A DNA stretch of 64,000 nt, taken from NCBI GenBank assembly GCA_006503535.1, contig QYRS01000001.1, positions 3,286,001 to 3,350,000 of the forward strand. The letters run 5' to 3'. Positions within the stretch are counted from its first letter, which is position 1, and every line of letters starts with the position of its first letter. This stretch comes from Arthrinium phaeospermum (lineage: Eukaryota; Ascomycota; Sordariomycetes; Amphisphaeriales; Apiosporaceae). Of this stretch, positions 45,662-56,133 are shown piece after piece. The translations under genes and the position numbers were made by a program. The notes beneath the pieces are model-generated. The model ran no database searches. It worked only from the letters and a program-made list of their open reading frames with translations, and was not told the origin of the DNA.

Positions 45662-47179
45662 GTTGTCGCATGCGATCGGTCTATGCGCGGAAGCCGGGAG
45701 ACACTGTCGTTTGCTTTCAAATGCGATATCGAGTAGTGCTATGAAAGGGGCCGAAAGTCGTGATCCTCTATTCGCTGCGACAGATTACTCCGGATGTATC
45801 GTTGAGTCGCAATGGCGGGAATAGTTGCAGTCGAGCGATAACTGACGATGGGCGCAATTGCAACTGTGGCAGCTCGTGCCAACTCAACAGCTCAGCTTAG
45901 CGATTATGACGGAGTGAACAGCGCGCTGCCGTGGTTTGGCGCCTAACCTCCAGGCGGTGTCAGGCCCCTGTACAGCCAAACCTCCCACCAATTATCCGAT
46001 CGCTTAGCGCTTATTAGCGTCTGGCAGAGCTGGCTAGTGCTTATCGGACGCTTATCTGCCGCTCCCACTGGTGATCGTAGTGCGGGGGAGGGGAAAGTCA
46101 AGAAGGTGGGAGGTGAGAGCTCTTCGCTGCCGACTGGAACGCTGACAAGGTTATATCGTTGGTGCCAATACCTACAATCCACAACATTCACTCCAGACTT
46201 TGCGCTCGAGAGTCCTGGCGTGTGAGCAAAGTCAGAGCCGCAACATTCCTTTCCCACTTCTCGTTTGTTCCTTTGGTAAATCCTGAACAATCGCTTCTCT
46301 CGGAATCACACCACTCGCTCTGTGTGTCTGGTTCCATCAACATATGCGCCTCTGAGCATCTGAAGTTCCCAGAGGCCACTTGCTTTGGATGGCCTGAGAG
46401 CAGTCGCAAACCATACACGCGCCAAACCCAAACTTGCAAATATTTCTTTCTCTTTGATCAGGCCTCTAGCATCAGCATCACGGCTTCGTTGGCCTTCTGC
46501 TGTGCGCCCACGCTACTGTCGGTAAGTCATCCCTTATCACAAGCCATACAAACGTCATATTTCTTCCGACCGGTCCACACACTGTCGCACAAACCTCCCG
46601 TCGCACTTGGGTGTCGCTCCTGGGGTGTCTCAGGCTTGGTCGCGTTGTCTCTGTGTGATCCTGCCCCCAAGTTCTGCTACACAAAGTGCTTGCTTTAGGG
46701 CAGCGATGATCGCAGCATGACCACGAGGCGATCGCCGTTCTCAAGAACGTTGTTATTTGGCATTCTCGTGGTTATTCTGAGCATCGTTTTGCGCCAATAC
46801 CCCCTTCACACTTGGTATGCATGGCCTTTGTTGGAGGATTCTGGGGATTCACTTCAATACCTAACATGACAGCCAACTTTGATTCATTGCATTCAATATC
46901 ATAACATTTCGACTTTTCCGTATGCATCAAGGCGAAACCCACCCCGTCATTAGCACATAAGATCTGCTTTGCGGTATCTTACTCAGCTTCCCTCATTCCT
47001 TTCCGTTGCGTCGTTCGACTTTTATATATGGCCATTATATGCCCCCATTTCTCCATGCAGACCTAGCCTTTTCACTTGCACGCGATATTCCAGCCTGACA
47101 CCAAATCGAGCATTCCAGAACATGCTGACTCCTATATAGGCAATACGAGGATCTATCTACGCGCTTCATTCGTACCAAG
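45662..47179. promoter_or_regulatory. Divergent promoter region ZW10 / M16 protease with long leader
   Basis: About 1.5 kb shared upstream region. Near 45990-46060 there are repeated GCTTATC/GCTTATTAGCG elements. On the plus strand, a donor GTAAGT near 46522 and an acceptor TTTAG at about 46699, and a second pair GTATGC 46815 / ACAG 46872 with branch CTAAC, suggest that the M16 transcript starts far upstream and has introns in its 5' UTR. C/T-rich tracts near 46240-46320 and 47040-47100 fit fungal core promoters or leaders. All are predictions from signals. Confidence 0.4.
46717..46882 (+). CDS. Possible upstream small ORF / membrane micropeptide (35 aa spliced)
   Basis: ATG 46717 opens MTTRRSPFSRTLLFGILVV, continuing hydrophobic to residue 25, then RQYPLHT. 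A GTATGC donor (46815), branch CTAAC and ACAG acceptor (46872) would join to C-Q-L and a stop, 35 aa; unspliced it runs to a stop at 46869, 50 aa. A basic head plus a single hydrophobic helix gives a plausible membrane-anchored micropeptide. It lies about 300-460 bp upstream of the M16 protease ATG, so it may be an upstream ORF in that mRNA leader. Confidence 0.35.
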
Positions 47180-50100
47180 ATGGCCACACCGCGCTTCAAG
47201 AAGCTGCAAAGCTTCGGGCTTGACTATGCCAAGTCTACCACCATCACCCAGTACGAGTCGGAGAGGAGCGGCATGCGTGTTATTGTTGTAGACCGCATTG
47301 GACCCAAGGTCTACGGCTACTTCACACTCGCGACGGAGATCTTTGATGACTCTGGAGCCCCTCACACCCTGGAACATCTTGTGTTCACAGGATCAAAGAC
47401 CTACGCCTACAAGGGTCTTCTGGATAAGCTCGCATCAAGAGCCTACGGTTACACTAACGCGTGGACCGCGATTGATCATACAGCTTACACCCTCGAGACG
47501 GCTGGCTGGGCCGGATTCGCCCAGACACTGCCTGTCTACCTTGAGCATCTCCTCAAGCCCACTCTCAAAGACGAAGCTTGCCTGACAGAGGTTCATCACA
47601 TAGACGGTGAAGGAAACGATGCCGGTGTCGTCTACTCGGAGATGCAGGCCCTCCAAAACACCAGCGGAGAGCTGATGAACAAGAAGACGCGCGCTCTGTT
47701 GTATCCTCCCGGCGTGGGCTTCCGTTATGAGACTGGCGGTATGATGGATCCCCTGCGCGTCCTTACCCCGGAACGGATCAGAGAGTTCCACCAGGAGATG
47801 TACACGTCGAAGAACCTCTGTCTTCTCATCATTGGCGAGGTAGATCACGCCGACCTTCTGAAGACCCTCGACACTTTCGAGACGACTATTGAGGACGACA
47901 TGCCGTCCCCCAACGAGCCATTCAAGCGACCGTGGGTTGATTCGGAACAGGCACCACCTATCAAGGAAACCGTCGTGGAGACTGTCGAGTTTCCTGAGGA
48001 AGATGAGTCTTCTGGTGATTGCGTGGTCGCCTTTTTCGGCCCCCCTTTCAAGGACTTGGTATCTTCTACGGCGCTTGACTGTCTGTTGACATACCTCTGT
48101 GGATCATCCGTCTCGGTTCTTGAGAACATCATGGTCGAGAGAGAAGAGCTGGCTAGTTCCATCAGCTACTATATCGACCACCGACCCACTAGTCTTATCT
48201 GGTTCCAGCCGACGGGCGTCGCCACCGAGAAGCTGGAGTTTGTCGAGAAGCGTCTACACTCGCTCCTTGCGGAAACAGCCTCGAAGCCCCTGGACATGAC
48301 GTATATGAAGGAATGCATCTTGCGTTCGAAGCGGCAGATTAAGTATTACGCCGAGAGTCGCGAGGACTTCTACTCGGACAACATCATTCAGGACTTCCTC
48401 TTTGGCGATAGAGATGGCTCGACACTACTGGAAATGAAGAGTCTGGAAGAGCACGACGTGATTGAGGCCTGGACGGATGAGCAGTGGCGAACTTTCATGA
48501 AGAAGTGGATGGTCGATGCACCCCATATCTCTGTCTTGGGCAAGCCATCCCAGCAGCTGGCGGACAAGCTCAAGGAAGACGAGACTGCGAGAATCCAAAA
48601 GCGCAAGGAGGAACTCGGAGCCGATGGCCTTGCCGAGAAGAAGCGCCTTCTGGAGGAAGCCAAGAAGACGAACGACGTGGAGATTCCCGAGTCCGTCCTG
48701 CAACAATGGCCCATCCCGCCGGCCGAGTCCATCCCCTTCATCCAATCCTTGACAGCACGGTCTGGGCTTGCCCGCAAGATCGGCGTGACCGATAACGCAG
48801 CACAGAAAGCCATTGACACGGCGGATTCCGGGAAGCCCTTTTTCATCCAGTTCGAGAGCGTGCCGACCAACTTTGCCCAGGTTGTTCTGCACGTAGGCAC
48901 TAGAGACATTCCAGTCAAGTACAAGCCCCTCGTGAGCCTGTTCAATGACTACTTCTTCAACACCCCCATCCTCCGCGACGGGAAGCGTGTAGAGTTCGAG
49001 GAAGTCGTCATGGAGCTGGAGAAGGACACGATCGACTATTCGATTGAGTTTGCCCACCGCTACGGCGATACGGAAAGTGTTGTCATCAAGATGCAGATTG
49101 AGCCGGAGAACTACGCAAAGACGATTAATTGGCTGAAGACCTTGATGTTTGACAGCGTCTTTGACGTTACACGCCTCAGGGCGACCATTAGCAAGCAGCT
49201 GGCCGACATTCCTTACGAGAAGCGAGATGGTAGAGCCATGGCTAGCGAGGTTGAGATGGCAATCCATAACGAGCCAACATCTCTTCTGGTTAGTAAGCGA
49301 GCTCTCGTCAAGGCTGTGTACCTGCGCCGGCTGAAGAAACTCCTCGAGCACGAACCCGATACTGTCGTGTACTGGTTCGAGGAGTTGCGAAAGTCGCTCT
49401 TCCAATTCGCCAACATCCGCGCCCTGGTCATTGCCGACATTGAGAACGGAAAGCTCTCGGAGCCTGTCAAGACTTGGGAGGCTTTGACGCAGATGCTTGA
49501 GCCAGCACCACTCACCAACACCCCGATCGTTAAACCGTACAGCCTTCTTAACGGGGAGGGCCGCCAGCCGGGATCCATAGGTGCAGTGCTCCTGCCCATG
49601 ACATCGATTGATTCATCGTTCTCCGTCAGCACGGCTCGCGGGCTTACGTCTTGGTCCGACCCTGCGGTCCCCGCTCTGCTCGTGGCCATTCAATACCTCG
49701 AGACGGTGGAAGGCCCGCTCTGGAACGCCGTGCGCGGCAACGGTTTGGCTTATGGCGTTTTCATCGCCAAGGAAGTCGACGGCGGGTATATCCACTTTAA
49801 GACCTACCGATCGCCTAATGCCGCCAAGGCGATCACCGCTGCCAAGGATGCTATCACCACTCTGGCGGATGGAACCGTGCCCTTCGAGAAGCCCATGATT
49901 GAGGGGGCTATCAGCCAAATCATTTCGCTCCAGGCCGACGAGCAGGCGACATTGTGGGCAGCTGCTGTACAGAACTTCGTGGTGGGGGTCATCCGTGGCC
50001 TCGAGCCCGATTTCAACCAGAAGCTACTGGCCAAAATTCGCAACGTCACAGAAGATCAGATCCGGGATGCAATCAAGCAATTCATTCTGCCCGTGTTTGA

Positions 50101-50326
50101 CCCGGCCACCAGCAACGTCATTGTCACTTGCGCGCCCATCATGGTGGAGAACCAAGCCACTGAGTTCAGCGCCATGGGCTACAAGACGCAGACCAGGCAG
50201 CTCGCTGACTACTATGAGGCCTATGGCCTTCAAGCACAAGAGGGCGAGGAGGAGGAAGAGGAGGACGACGAGGATGAGGACGAGGAGGGCGATTCCGAGG
50301 AGGACTCGGATTCGGACGACGACTAG
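47180..50326 (+). CDS. M16 zinc metalloprotease, YOL098C/SPAC3H1.02c-like
   Basis: Intronless, 1048 aa. Inverzincin-type M16 peptidase: HTLEH at 62-66 supplies two zinc His and the catalytic Glu; the downstream segment EGNDAGVVYSEM (Glu near 154) supplies the third ligand region. Around it are FTGSKTYAYKGLLDKLASRAY and TNAWTAIDHTAYTL, typical of M16C. The inactive C-terminal half is also present, to about 1010. The best match in my knowledge is the cytosolic fungal group around S. cerevisiae Sdd3/YOL098C and S. pombe SPAC3H1.02c rather than the mitochondrial presequence protease, as no targeting peptide precedes ATPRFKKLQSFGL. The protein ends in an acidic tail of about 30 Glu/Asp/Ser residues. 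These peptidases degrade short peptides inside a closed chamber. Conserved core gene; possible upstream ORF and leader introns noted separately. Confidence 0.92.
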   Translation: MATPRFKKLQSFGLDYAKSTTITQYESERSGMRVIVVDRIGPKVYGYFTLATEIFDDSGAPHTLEHLVFTGSKTYAYKGLLDKLASRAYGYTNAWTAIDHTAYTLETAGWAGFAQTLPVYLEHLLKPTLKDEACLTEVHHIDGEGNDAGVVYSEMQALQNTSGELMNKKTRALLYPPGVGFRYETGGMMDPLRVLTPERIREFHQEMYTSKNLCLLIIGEVDHADLLKTLDTFETTIEDDMPSPNEPFKRPWVDSEQAPPIKETVVETVEFPEEDESSGDCVVAFFGPPFKDLVSSTALDCLLTYLCGSSVSVLENIMVEREELASSISYYIDHRPTSLIWFQPTGVATEKLEFVEKRLHSLLAETASKPLDMTYMKECILRSKRQIKYYAESREDFYSDNIIQDFLFGDRDGSTLLEMKSLEEHDVIEAWTDEQWRTFMKKWMVDAPHISVLGKPSQQLADKLKEDETARIQKRKEELGADGLAEKKRLLEEAKKTNDVEIPESVLQQWPIPPAESIPFIQSLTARSGLARKIGVTDNAAQKAIDTADSGKPFFIQFESVPTNFAQVVLHVGTRDIPVKYKPLVSLFNDYFFNTPILRDGKRVEFEEVVMELEKDTIDYSIEFAHRYGDTESVVIKMQIEPENYAKTINWLKTLMFDSVFDVTRLRATISKQLADIPYEKRDGRAMASEVEMAIHNEPTSLLVSKRALVKAVYLRRLKKLLEHEPDTVVYWFEELRKSLFQFANIRALVIADIENGKLSEPVKTWEALTQMLEPAPLTNTPIVKPYSLLNGEGRQPGSIGAVLLPMTSIDSSFSVSTARGLTSWSDPAVPALLVAIQYLETVEGPLWNAVRGNGLAYGVFIAKEVDGGYIHFKTYRSPNAAKAITAAKDAITTLADGTVPFEKPMIEGAISQIISLQADEQATLWAAAVQNFVVGVIRGLEPDFNQKLLAKIRNVTEDQIRDAIKQFILPVFDPATSNVIVTCAPIMVENQATEFSAMGYKTQTRQLADYYEAYGLQAQEGEEEEEEDDEDEDEEGDSEEDSDSDDD

Positions 50327-51299
50327 TGGTTTGATCGGCAAATGCGACGTGCGACTCGCTACTACTGACAATTCGACGACCAGTGGACATTCATGCTACG
50401 GAGTTGGGAAGATGATTTGATGTGGGGTTTGCATATTGAGCTAGAAGAGTTGATACGTCACATTTCGCTACACGGGCGGAGGAGAGATGGATGGCCCTTG
50501 TCCCAGGATATCGTCTTTTTTGAGAGATGACAACAGCAGATGGACACGTACGTTGCCTTTATAGATGCCAGGTAGTGAACACACAAACACCAGTTGCTTC
50601 AAAAACTTGATGGAAAGATCAAAAAGGAAATGAGATGCTGTTTAGATTGTCATGCAGGTGAGGTGATACCCGCCCGTAAAACCATCGTTGACAGCTCCAT
50701 CGTGGCAGTGTGGGGGACATGTTACTGTAGACCCGAAAATAGGTTCCAGGGACAAAAAGGGCGGGCCCGGGCCGGGACCAGTTGCCAGTTGGGTTTGCTG
50801 GGTGTTTGGTGTCAAGGAAAAGATGCGCTGAGCTGCGCAAGCTGATCGCCAAGCTCGTGTCCATCCTTACTTAGCGATTGCTAGCCTCCCCTGGCGTCGT
50901 GTATGCAAGGGAGCAGGGGGTGCAGGGCAGTCTAGATTAGTCCAATGCGATAGGCGATAGGCTGTGGGAAAGCAGGGAAATTCCAAGCGGAAGCGCCCAG
51001 GGATTTAGTTGGCAGGTGGTGGTGGCAGCATGACCACGGGCAGCCATGGCTTCCACACACCCAATCCCAAGCTTCTAATGGCCATGCCCGAGCATGCCCG
51101 AGGGGAAGGCCGCGTATTTGGCTTCGCACTTACAGGAAAATCAAAGACACACCCATCCTCCTCTCACCTATCTCCCTGTCTCTTAAACATATTATTTAGG
51201 CATTTTTTTGGTCGTTGCTTTGCCAGTATTCTCATCCCCCAATTTCTCGCGAGAGAGAGTGGCTTCTTAATCCGCACAATGCACCCTTCCTAATAGGCA
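50327..51299. other. Intergenic between M16 protease and PGAP4-like gene
   Basis: About 1 kb; contains the M16 3' UTR and the promoter and leader of the next gene (C/T-rich with CTCTCACC tracts near 51160-51190). No gene seen. Confidence 0.5.
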
Positions 51300-52775
51300 A
51301 TGAAAGCCCCAATGATCTTTCGCTCTCGCCATCTTGGCGCGTTTGCCAAATCCAACAAACTGACGTCAGGCATCGAGCATGCCCTCAGCAAGCCGGGCAT
51401 CCGCGCCGCCCTCGTGCTCTTCACGATCGTTTCGCTCTACACTCTCTATGGCTTCAGCTTCTTCTACCAGGACCCTCTCTCCATTTTCTTCTCCACCAAG
51501 CACGGCTACGATCGCTTCTACTCGCAGACCCGCGAGGTCGAGGCCCTGAGCTTCCTCAACGATGCCGGCCGATCCGACACCCCGCAGCTTGGCAAGGCGA
51601 GCGCTAACGCCCCCATCTGCGCTACCTTCATCACCGTGGGCCGCAACATGTCCACCTCTGGGCGCCGAGAGTACGTCGATGCCGCCGTGGGGTCCGCCCT
51701 CGCCAAGATGTCGCACGCCGAGCGGAGCGCCGTGCACCTCAAGGTCTTCTTCGCCGACGTCCCCGACCCCGCCGCCGCCCACGAGAGCTACCGCGAGTTC
51801 CGCGACCTCGACGTCGTCGACGAGATGTACACCTACGACGGCACCCTGCCCGAGCTCGTCAAGGACCAGCGGCTCGAGGTGCTCGAGATGCTGGCCTCGG
51901 ACCGCGAGAACAAGCACTCGATGGAGCGCAAGAGCCTCTACGACTACGGCTACGCCATCGACCGCTGCGTCACGACGACCAACGCGTCGTACATTGCCAT
52001 CTTCGAGGACGACATCATCCTGGCCGACGGGTGGGCCGCCCGGACGCTGAAGCACCTGAAAAAGGTCGGGGAGATGATGCAGGAGCCCGAGCGCAAGAAG
52101 CCCACCAAGGGCGTCCCGAAGCCGGGCGAGGTCAACGATTGGATCTACCTGCGCCTCTTCAATCAGGACCGCTCTGTCGGATGGGCCGGCGGCACCAGCT
52201 TCAAGGGGAACAATGCACACATCATTTCCGTCGCGGTCGCAGTCCCCTTATTCGTCCTCCTGATCGTGGGTCGACGGTGGTTCCTGCCGCGCTCCATCGC
52301 GCGCCACATCGACGGCTGGACGATCCTGATCGTGTGCGGCCTCGCGGTGCCGCTGTGCATCTGGCTTTTCTTCGCGTCGGGCAAGGCGTCGCTGGTGCCC
52401 AACTTCCCGGGCGTGCGGGAGGAGTGGTTCGGCTGCTGCAACCAGGCCGTGGTGTACAACCGCGAGCACGCGCCGAAGCTGTCGACCTTTTTCATGCGGC
52501 GCTCGCGCGACAAGAAGGGCGGGCGCGGCGACATGCTCAGCAAGGACTTCGCCTTCGACCACGGCCTGGCCCGGCTGAGCGCGTACCCGATGCTGGCGCA
52601 GCACGTCGGCATCGTCAGCGCGACCAACACGACGCACGAGGAGGCGCAGCAGATCTGGAACCTCGCGTTCGAGCACTACAAGCCGCGGCGGCTGGCGGCG
52701 CAGCACGTGCGCGACGTGCGGGAGGTGTTTGGCGAGGAGGCGGCGCGGGAGCTGCTAACGACACAGCGGAATTGA
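51300..52775 (+). CDS. PGAP4/TMEM246-like membrane glycosyltransferase
   Basis: Intronless, 491 aa. One N-terminal signal-anchor helix at about 34-54 (IRAALVLFTIVSLYTLYGF). The luminal GT-A-like domain starts near 90 (CATFITVGRNMSTSGRREYV) and has the acidic donor/metal motif FEDDIILADGW with Glu236, Asp237 and Asp238. A two-helix hairpin at about 306-325 and 340-360 interrupts the catalytic domain, followed by the conserved GCCNQAVVYNREHAP and a C-terminal segment with FDHGLARLSAYPMLAQHVG. A GT domain split by a tandem transmembrane hairpin is the hallmark of PGAP4, the Golgi GalNAc transferase that decorates GPI anchors in animals. Fungal relatives exist, but their sugar and acceptor are not settled, so I infer Golgi/ER GPI- or glycan-related transfer only from family. 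Codon third positions are very G+C-rich. Confidence 0.85.
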   Translation: MKAPMIFRSRHLGAFAKSNKLTSGIEHALSKPGIRAALVLFTIVSLYTLYGFSFFYQDPLSIFFSTKHGYDRFYSQTREVEALSFLNDAGRSDTPQLGKASANAPICATFITVGRNMSTSGRREYVDAAVGSALAKMSHAERSAVHLKVFFADVPDPAAAHESYREFRDLDVVDEMYTYDGTLPELVKDQRLEVLEMLASDRENKHSMERKSLYDYGYAIDRCVTTTNASYIAIFEDDIILADGWAARTLKHLKKVGEMMQEPERKKPTKGVPKPGEVNDWIYLRLFNQDRSVGWAGGTSFKGNNAHIISVAVAVPLFVLLIVGRRWFLPRSIARHIDGWTILIVCGLAVPLCIWLFFASGKASLVPNFPGVREEWFGCCNQAVVYNREHAPKLSTFFMRRSRDKKGGRGDMLSKDFAFDHGLARLSAYPMLAQHVGIVSATNTTHEEAQQIWNLAFEHYKPRRLAAQHVRDVREVFGEEAARELLTTQRN

Positions 52776-53298
52776 TATGATAATGCGGGCATGGGGGGAC
52801 ACCAAGGCATGGAGAACACCAAGAAATGAATGAAATGTACTGGGAATTTAATGTTTAATGGCGCGATGGCGGCATATTTTCTCGGATATTCTTGGATACC
52901 TGACCTGGGGCGGCGTTTCTCCTCCTATTTCTGGATAATGGGTAGGGTCTTTTGATTTGGGTTTGTCTTCTTGTATATACGCTTTAGACGTGACATTTAC
53001 GATGTGAATCAAGGGACATATTAACAATTCCAAGGCGGCGTCAATTGGTGACGCTGGTCTCATTTTCGGTTGGCTTTACTTATTTTACTGGTTATCCTTG
53101 GTCGCATCGCACCTACCTGTACGAGGGCGCTCAAGGTTGGTGCCTACCTAACCACCCGAGCGTGCCACAACTTAACTTGCAGAGATTAGCTTTCAGTTTC
53201 GACACTATCAGCGTGCCCAGCAGCAGCAGCAGCAGCAGCTTATCGTATTGCACGTAGTCTATTGAACTTAATGACTGCATACTTACAACATCCCCAAG
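52776..53298. other. Intergenic, with a CAG microsatellite
   Basis: About 0.5 kb. It holds the 3' UTR of the PGAP4-like gene and the promoter/leader of the pyroglutamyl-peptidase gene, which includes the (CAG)n run at 53218-53239, about 60 bp before its start codon. Confidence 0.5.
53218..53239. repeat. (CAG)n microsatellite in probable 5' leader
   Basis: About seven CAG units on the plus strand just upstream of ATG 53299. Confidence 0.85.
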
Positions 53299-54126
53299 AT
53301 GGCGGCGATAGAAGGCAGGAACACATTCCGCATCCTGGTCGCCGGCTTCGGCAGCGTTTCCCACGTCCAGCCGCGGAACCTACCAAATCCAGCATTCGAA
53401 ATCATCAAGCGCCTACCGCCATCGCTCACGCCCACTAGTACCAGTCACAGTCACACGTACCCCAGCGTAGAAATTGTCGCGCACCGTGACCCACTTCCTT
53501 CGTCGTACCACGGCCTCCTGCATAACGTTCCGTCGCTCGTGCGCAGCAATATCGACGCGGTCGACCTGATCCTCCTGATCGGTGTCGCGGTCGGCCAGGA
53601 GTACTATTCCGTGGAGCAGAGCGCGGGACGGGACGGATACCACGAGGTGCCGGATCTGGACCGGCGAACACTGCCCAAGGGCGAAGGGGTCAAGATCTGG
53701 GGGCGGAAGAGCAGGGGGAGGTTGGCTACGAGTGTCGACCTGGCTGCCTTGGTCGATACTTGGCGCGAGGAACTTGTTGCTGTTCATTCGGGACACGGCA
53801 AGAAGAAGCTAGGCGGCGGGAAAGGCGACGTAGCAGGAAGGGGACAGCGACATGAGACGCCACTCCCTAAGCTCAGGCATACTGACGACGTGGGGAGCTA
53901 TGTCTGTGGTCTTGTCTACTACGCGACGTTGGCGGAGCTGGCGCGAATCGCCAACGAGAGAACAGTGGCGACGACTGCGACGCCCGGAATTAGGGAGATA
54001 GAGGGGAAAGCGGTATTCTTACATGTCCCGCTTCTGCTTGGGGACGAGCAGTTGGAAGCAGGATACGAGGCAGTAGTGGCGCTCTTGAGGGCATTGGCAG
54101 TGGTGCACTCTGACGCGTCTCAATAA
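53299..54126 (+). CDS. Pyroglutamyl-peptidase I family protein (peptidase C15)
   Basis: Intronless, 275 aa. Family members remove an N-terminal pyroglutamate. Layout fits C15: ILVAGFGSV then NPAFEIIKRLP at the N-terminus; LILLIGVAVGQEYYSVEQSA containing the catalytic Glu106; TDDVGSYVCGLVYY with nucleophile Cys203 in the SDDAGxYxCN-type motif; and VFLHVPLLLG with His242. The E-C-H triad is therefore complete. Compared with the usual 210-220 residues it carries extra sequence: a Ser/Thr/His-rich insertion near 46-56 and a Gly/Lys/Arg-rich basic insertion near 172-193. Cytosolic, no signal. Fungal homologues are often this long. The Asn after Cys in bacterial enzymes (YxCN) is Gly here, so activity should not be taken for granted. 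Confidence 0.85.
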   Translation: MAAIEGRNTFRILVAGFGSVSHVQPRNLPNPAFEIIKRLPPSLTPTSTSHSHTYPSVEIVAHRDPLPSSYHGLLHNVPSLVRSNIDAVDLILLIGVAVGQEYYSVEQSAGRDGYHEVPDLDRRTLPKGEGVKIWGRKSRGRLATSVDLAALVDTWREELVAVHSGHGKKKLGGGKGDVAGRGQRHETPLPKLRHTDDVGSYVCGLVYYATLAELARIANERTVATTATPGIREIEGKAVFLHVPLLLGDEQLEAGYEAVVALLRALAVVHSDASQ

Positions 54127-54423
54127 CCTTGTTGGCCTTGACTTATCCAAGGCACGCCCCAACTCAATTTCAGGGCTTCTACGTGCGATATGTTCCATTG
54201 GCATGCTTTCACAAGACATTTTTCATCATCAGTCATCGAAGTGCGGGCGAGAGAAACCTCTTTGCTGGCCCTAAAATTTCGTTGTTTCCAGATATCAGTT
54301 ATTGGTTGAGGTTCAGTCCTTCTTGTCCCCACGTCTGGGATCTCCTATGAACCATCGTTTCTTCTGTCCATATCCGATCGCTCTCTAAACCACACATCAC
54401 ATACCTGTGTGGAAACATCAAGC

Positions 54424-55859
54424 ATGGCGTTGGTCTGTACGATGCCTTCGGGGAATTCGACGGGAGGAGGCGCGACTGCCGAAACGCAAGATGCATCCAG
54501 CCAAGCATACCCTCAGTTGACAAACACAAGTAGATGCCCACTTGGGGATCTGCCTGTGGAAGTCGTAACGCTCATTGCCCTTCATTGCCACAGTGCTCGA
54601 GACCAGGCGGCATTCGCCCAGACGAGCAAATGGCTCAACAACATCGTGGGGCCCATCCTCCTCGAGACCATCTGCGTCGACGGCGACAGGTCCGTCATAT
54701 TTTGGGCCGCTGAGAATGGCCATACCTCACTTCTCCGGAAGCTCGAAGACACCAACGAAAGGCTTCATGCGGCCGGCCGCAATTCGGGCTGGCCTATTGC
54801 CAGATTTATCGATTGGGACGCGTTTGGGAGGCACCCGGGGGCTCAATGCAACGGCCATTTCAGCAATGGGATTACACCAAGAGATTATCCCCGTGGCAGA
54901 TAATGATCAGCGCACCTCACGAGGATGAGCTATGGCACTTTGAACCACTGCCGGCATTTTGCGTGCCACTGCACCTCGCGGTTCTCAACGGCCATCTGGA
55001 CACTGTGCGGTTCCTCCATGAGCGCGGTGCAGACATCGAGGCCGTCTCAAATCGCATTGGTCTGTCGGGTCTGTCGGGGATTACCTACGACGAAGTGATG
55101 CCCGGCGACACTAGCGAATTCCCCTTGATTGGGATTGAAATCGCCGTGACACCCCTAGTCCTTGCCACATACGTGGGTAATTATGACATCGCGCGCTGGC
55201 TCTTGCAGCATGGCGCTTCAGCTCAACTGCGCACCTTTCAGTTGAATTATCTTCTAGGGGTCACGCTCTTACACCTCATGAGCAAATTCAAAGAGAGGAA
55301 GGATACGCCCCGGTTCATGGAGACGCTCGTGCGGGAGGGATACGTCTCGGTGGATGCTCCGGACCCTTATGGCCACACTCCGCTGGCCAGAGTGGCGAAG
55401 ATGGGGGGCGGGCATTCGCTCTTCGACACGTTGCTGGCGCTCGGCGCCGACGTCAACTACGTGATCCAGACGCCAAGGCCTGGACACACCAAGTCGTTGC
55501 TGCAAAACTGCGCCTGGGAGCTCCTGGCCCCCGATCGGGTTGGCGGTTTTCACATGGACGAGTACCCAAACATTGCCCCGCGCCTACGTGGTGCGCGTCG
55601 ACTCATCGAGTCGGGCGCCGATCCCGAGATCAGGGGCTGGCAGCTGTCCATGATGCGCAATTGCCAAATCCTGGCCGACGGTCGGTTCTGTCTGGTGGGC
55701 GATATGGTGTGCAGGTGCGGAATTGCTTCCCATAAGATGAGGCCGGACGAGCTGAAGGCGTTGCACGACTTCATGGCGTTCCTGGAGGCCAAGTTTCCGG
55801 GCTTGTCGGCTGACCTCGATGGGCTCAGCGGGCCTGTTTGGGCGGAGGGTGTCAGCTAA
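54424..55859 (+). CDS. F-box / ankyrin-repeat protein (frame change inside)
   Basis: The first frame starts at ATG 54424. After a Ser/Thr-rich head comes an F-box-like segment CPLGDLPVEVVTLIALHCHS with ARDQAAFAQTSKWLNNIVGP. It then enters an ankyrin-like unit (VIFWAAENGHTSLLRKL) and stops at 54903. The second frame, open before 54813, continues to 55859 with clear ankyrin units: VPLHLAVLNGHLDTVRFLHE, VTPLVLATYVGNYDIARWLL, and TPLARVAKMGGGHSLFDTLL with ALGADVNYV. No GT..AG pair of reasonable size bridges the two frames, so a one-base indel near 54830-54900 is likely. F-box/ankyrin proteins are SCF ubiquitin-ligase adaptors by family analogy and belong to expanded, fast-evolving families in ascomycetes. 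It converges on another gene of similar build at 57833-56134. Confidence 0.7.
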
Positions 55860-56133
55860 GGAGCCCATGTGATGGAGAGGAACAAAGTGGATGATTAGTA
55901 GAAATACTAACAGGAACCGGGTAAGTAGAGGACGAGCCAGCTCTACGCCTTAGCAGGCGGTTGGAGTAACTCAAGCGTTCTTCATCGGGCAAGACATACA
56001 CGGCCTCGATCCCAACGTGCAGTCAATCAGCACAGAGAGATTACTCGTCAAACCGAGTGATATATCTCCGAGTCCCTATCCGATTCAGGTTGTACCGTCT
56101 CTCCTCAAGACTTCAAGTAATCCACCATCGACT

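Noticed and set aside
48425..49405. 326-codon open frame on the minus strand
   Set aside because: Antisense shadow of the M16 protease gene, G+C-rich third positions.
51366..52220. 284-codon open frame on the minus strand
   Set aside because: Antisense to the PGAP4-like gene; Val/Gly/Ala/Glu-rich low-complexity translation typical of reversed G+C-rich codons.
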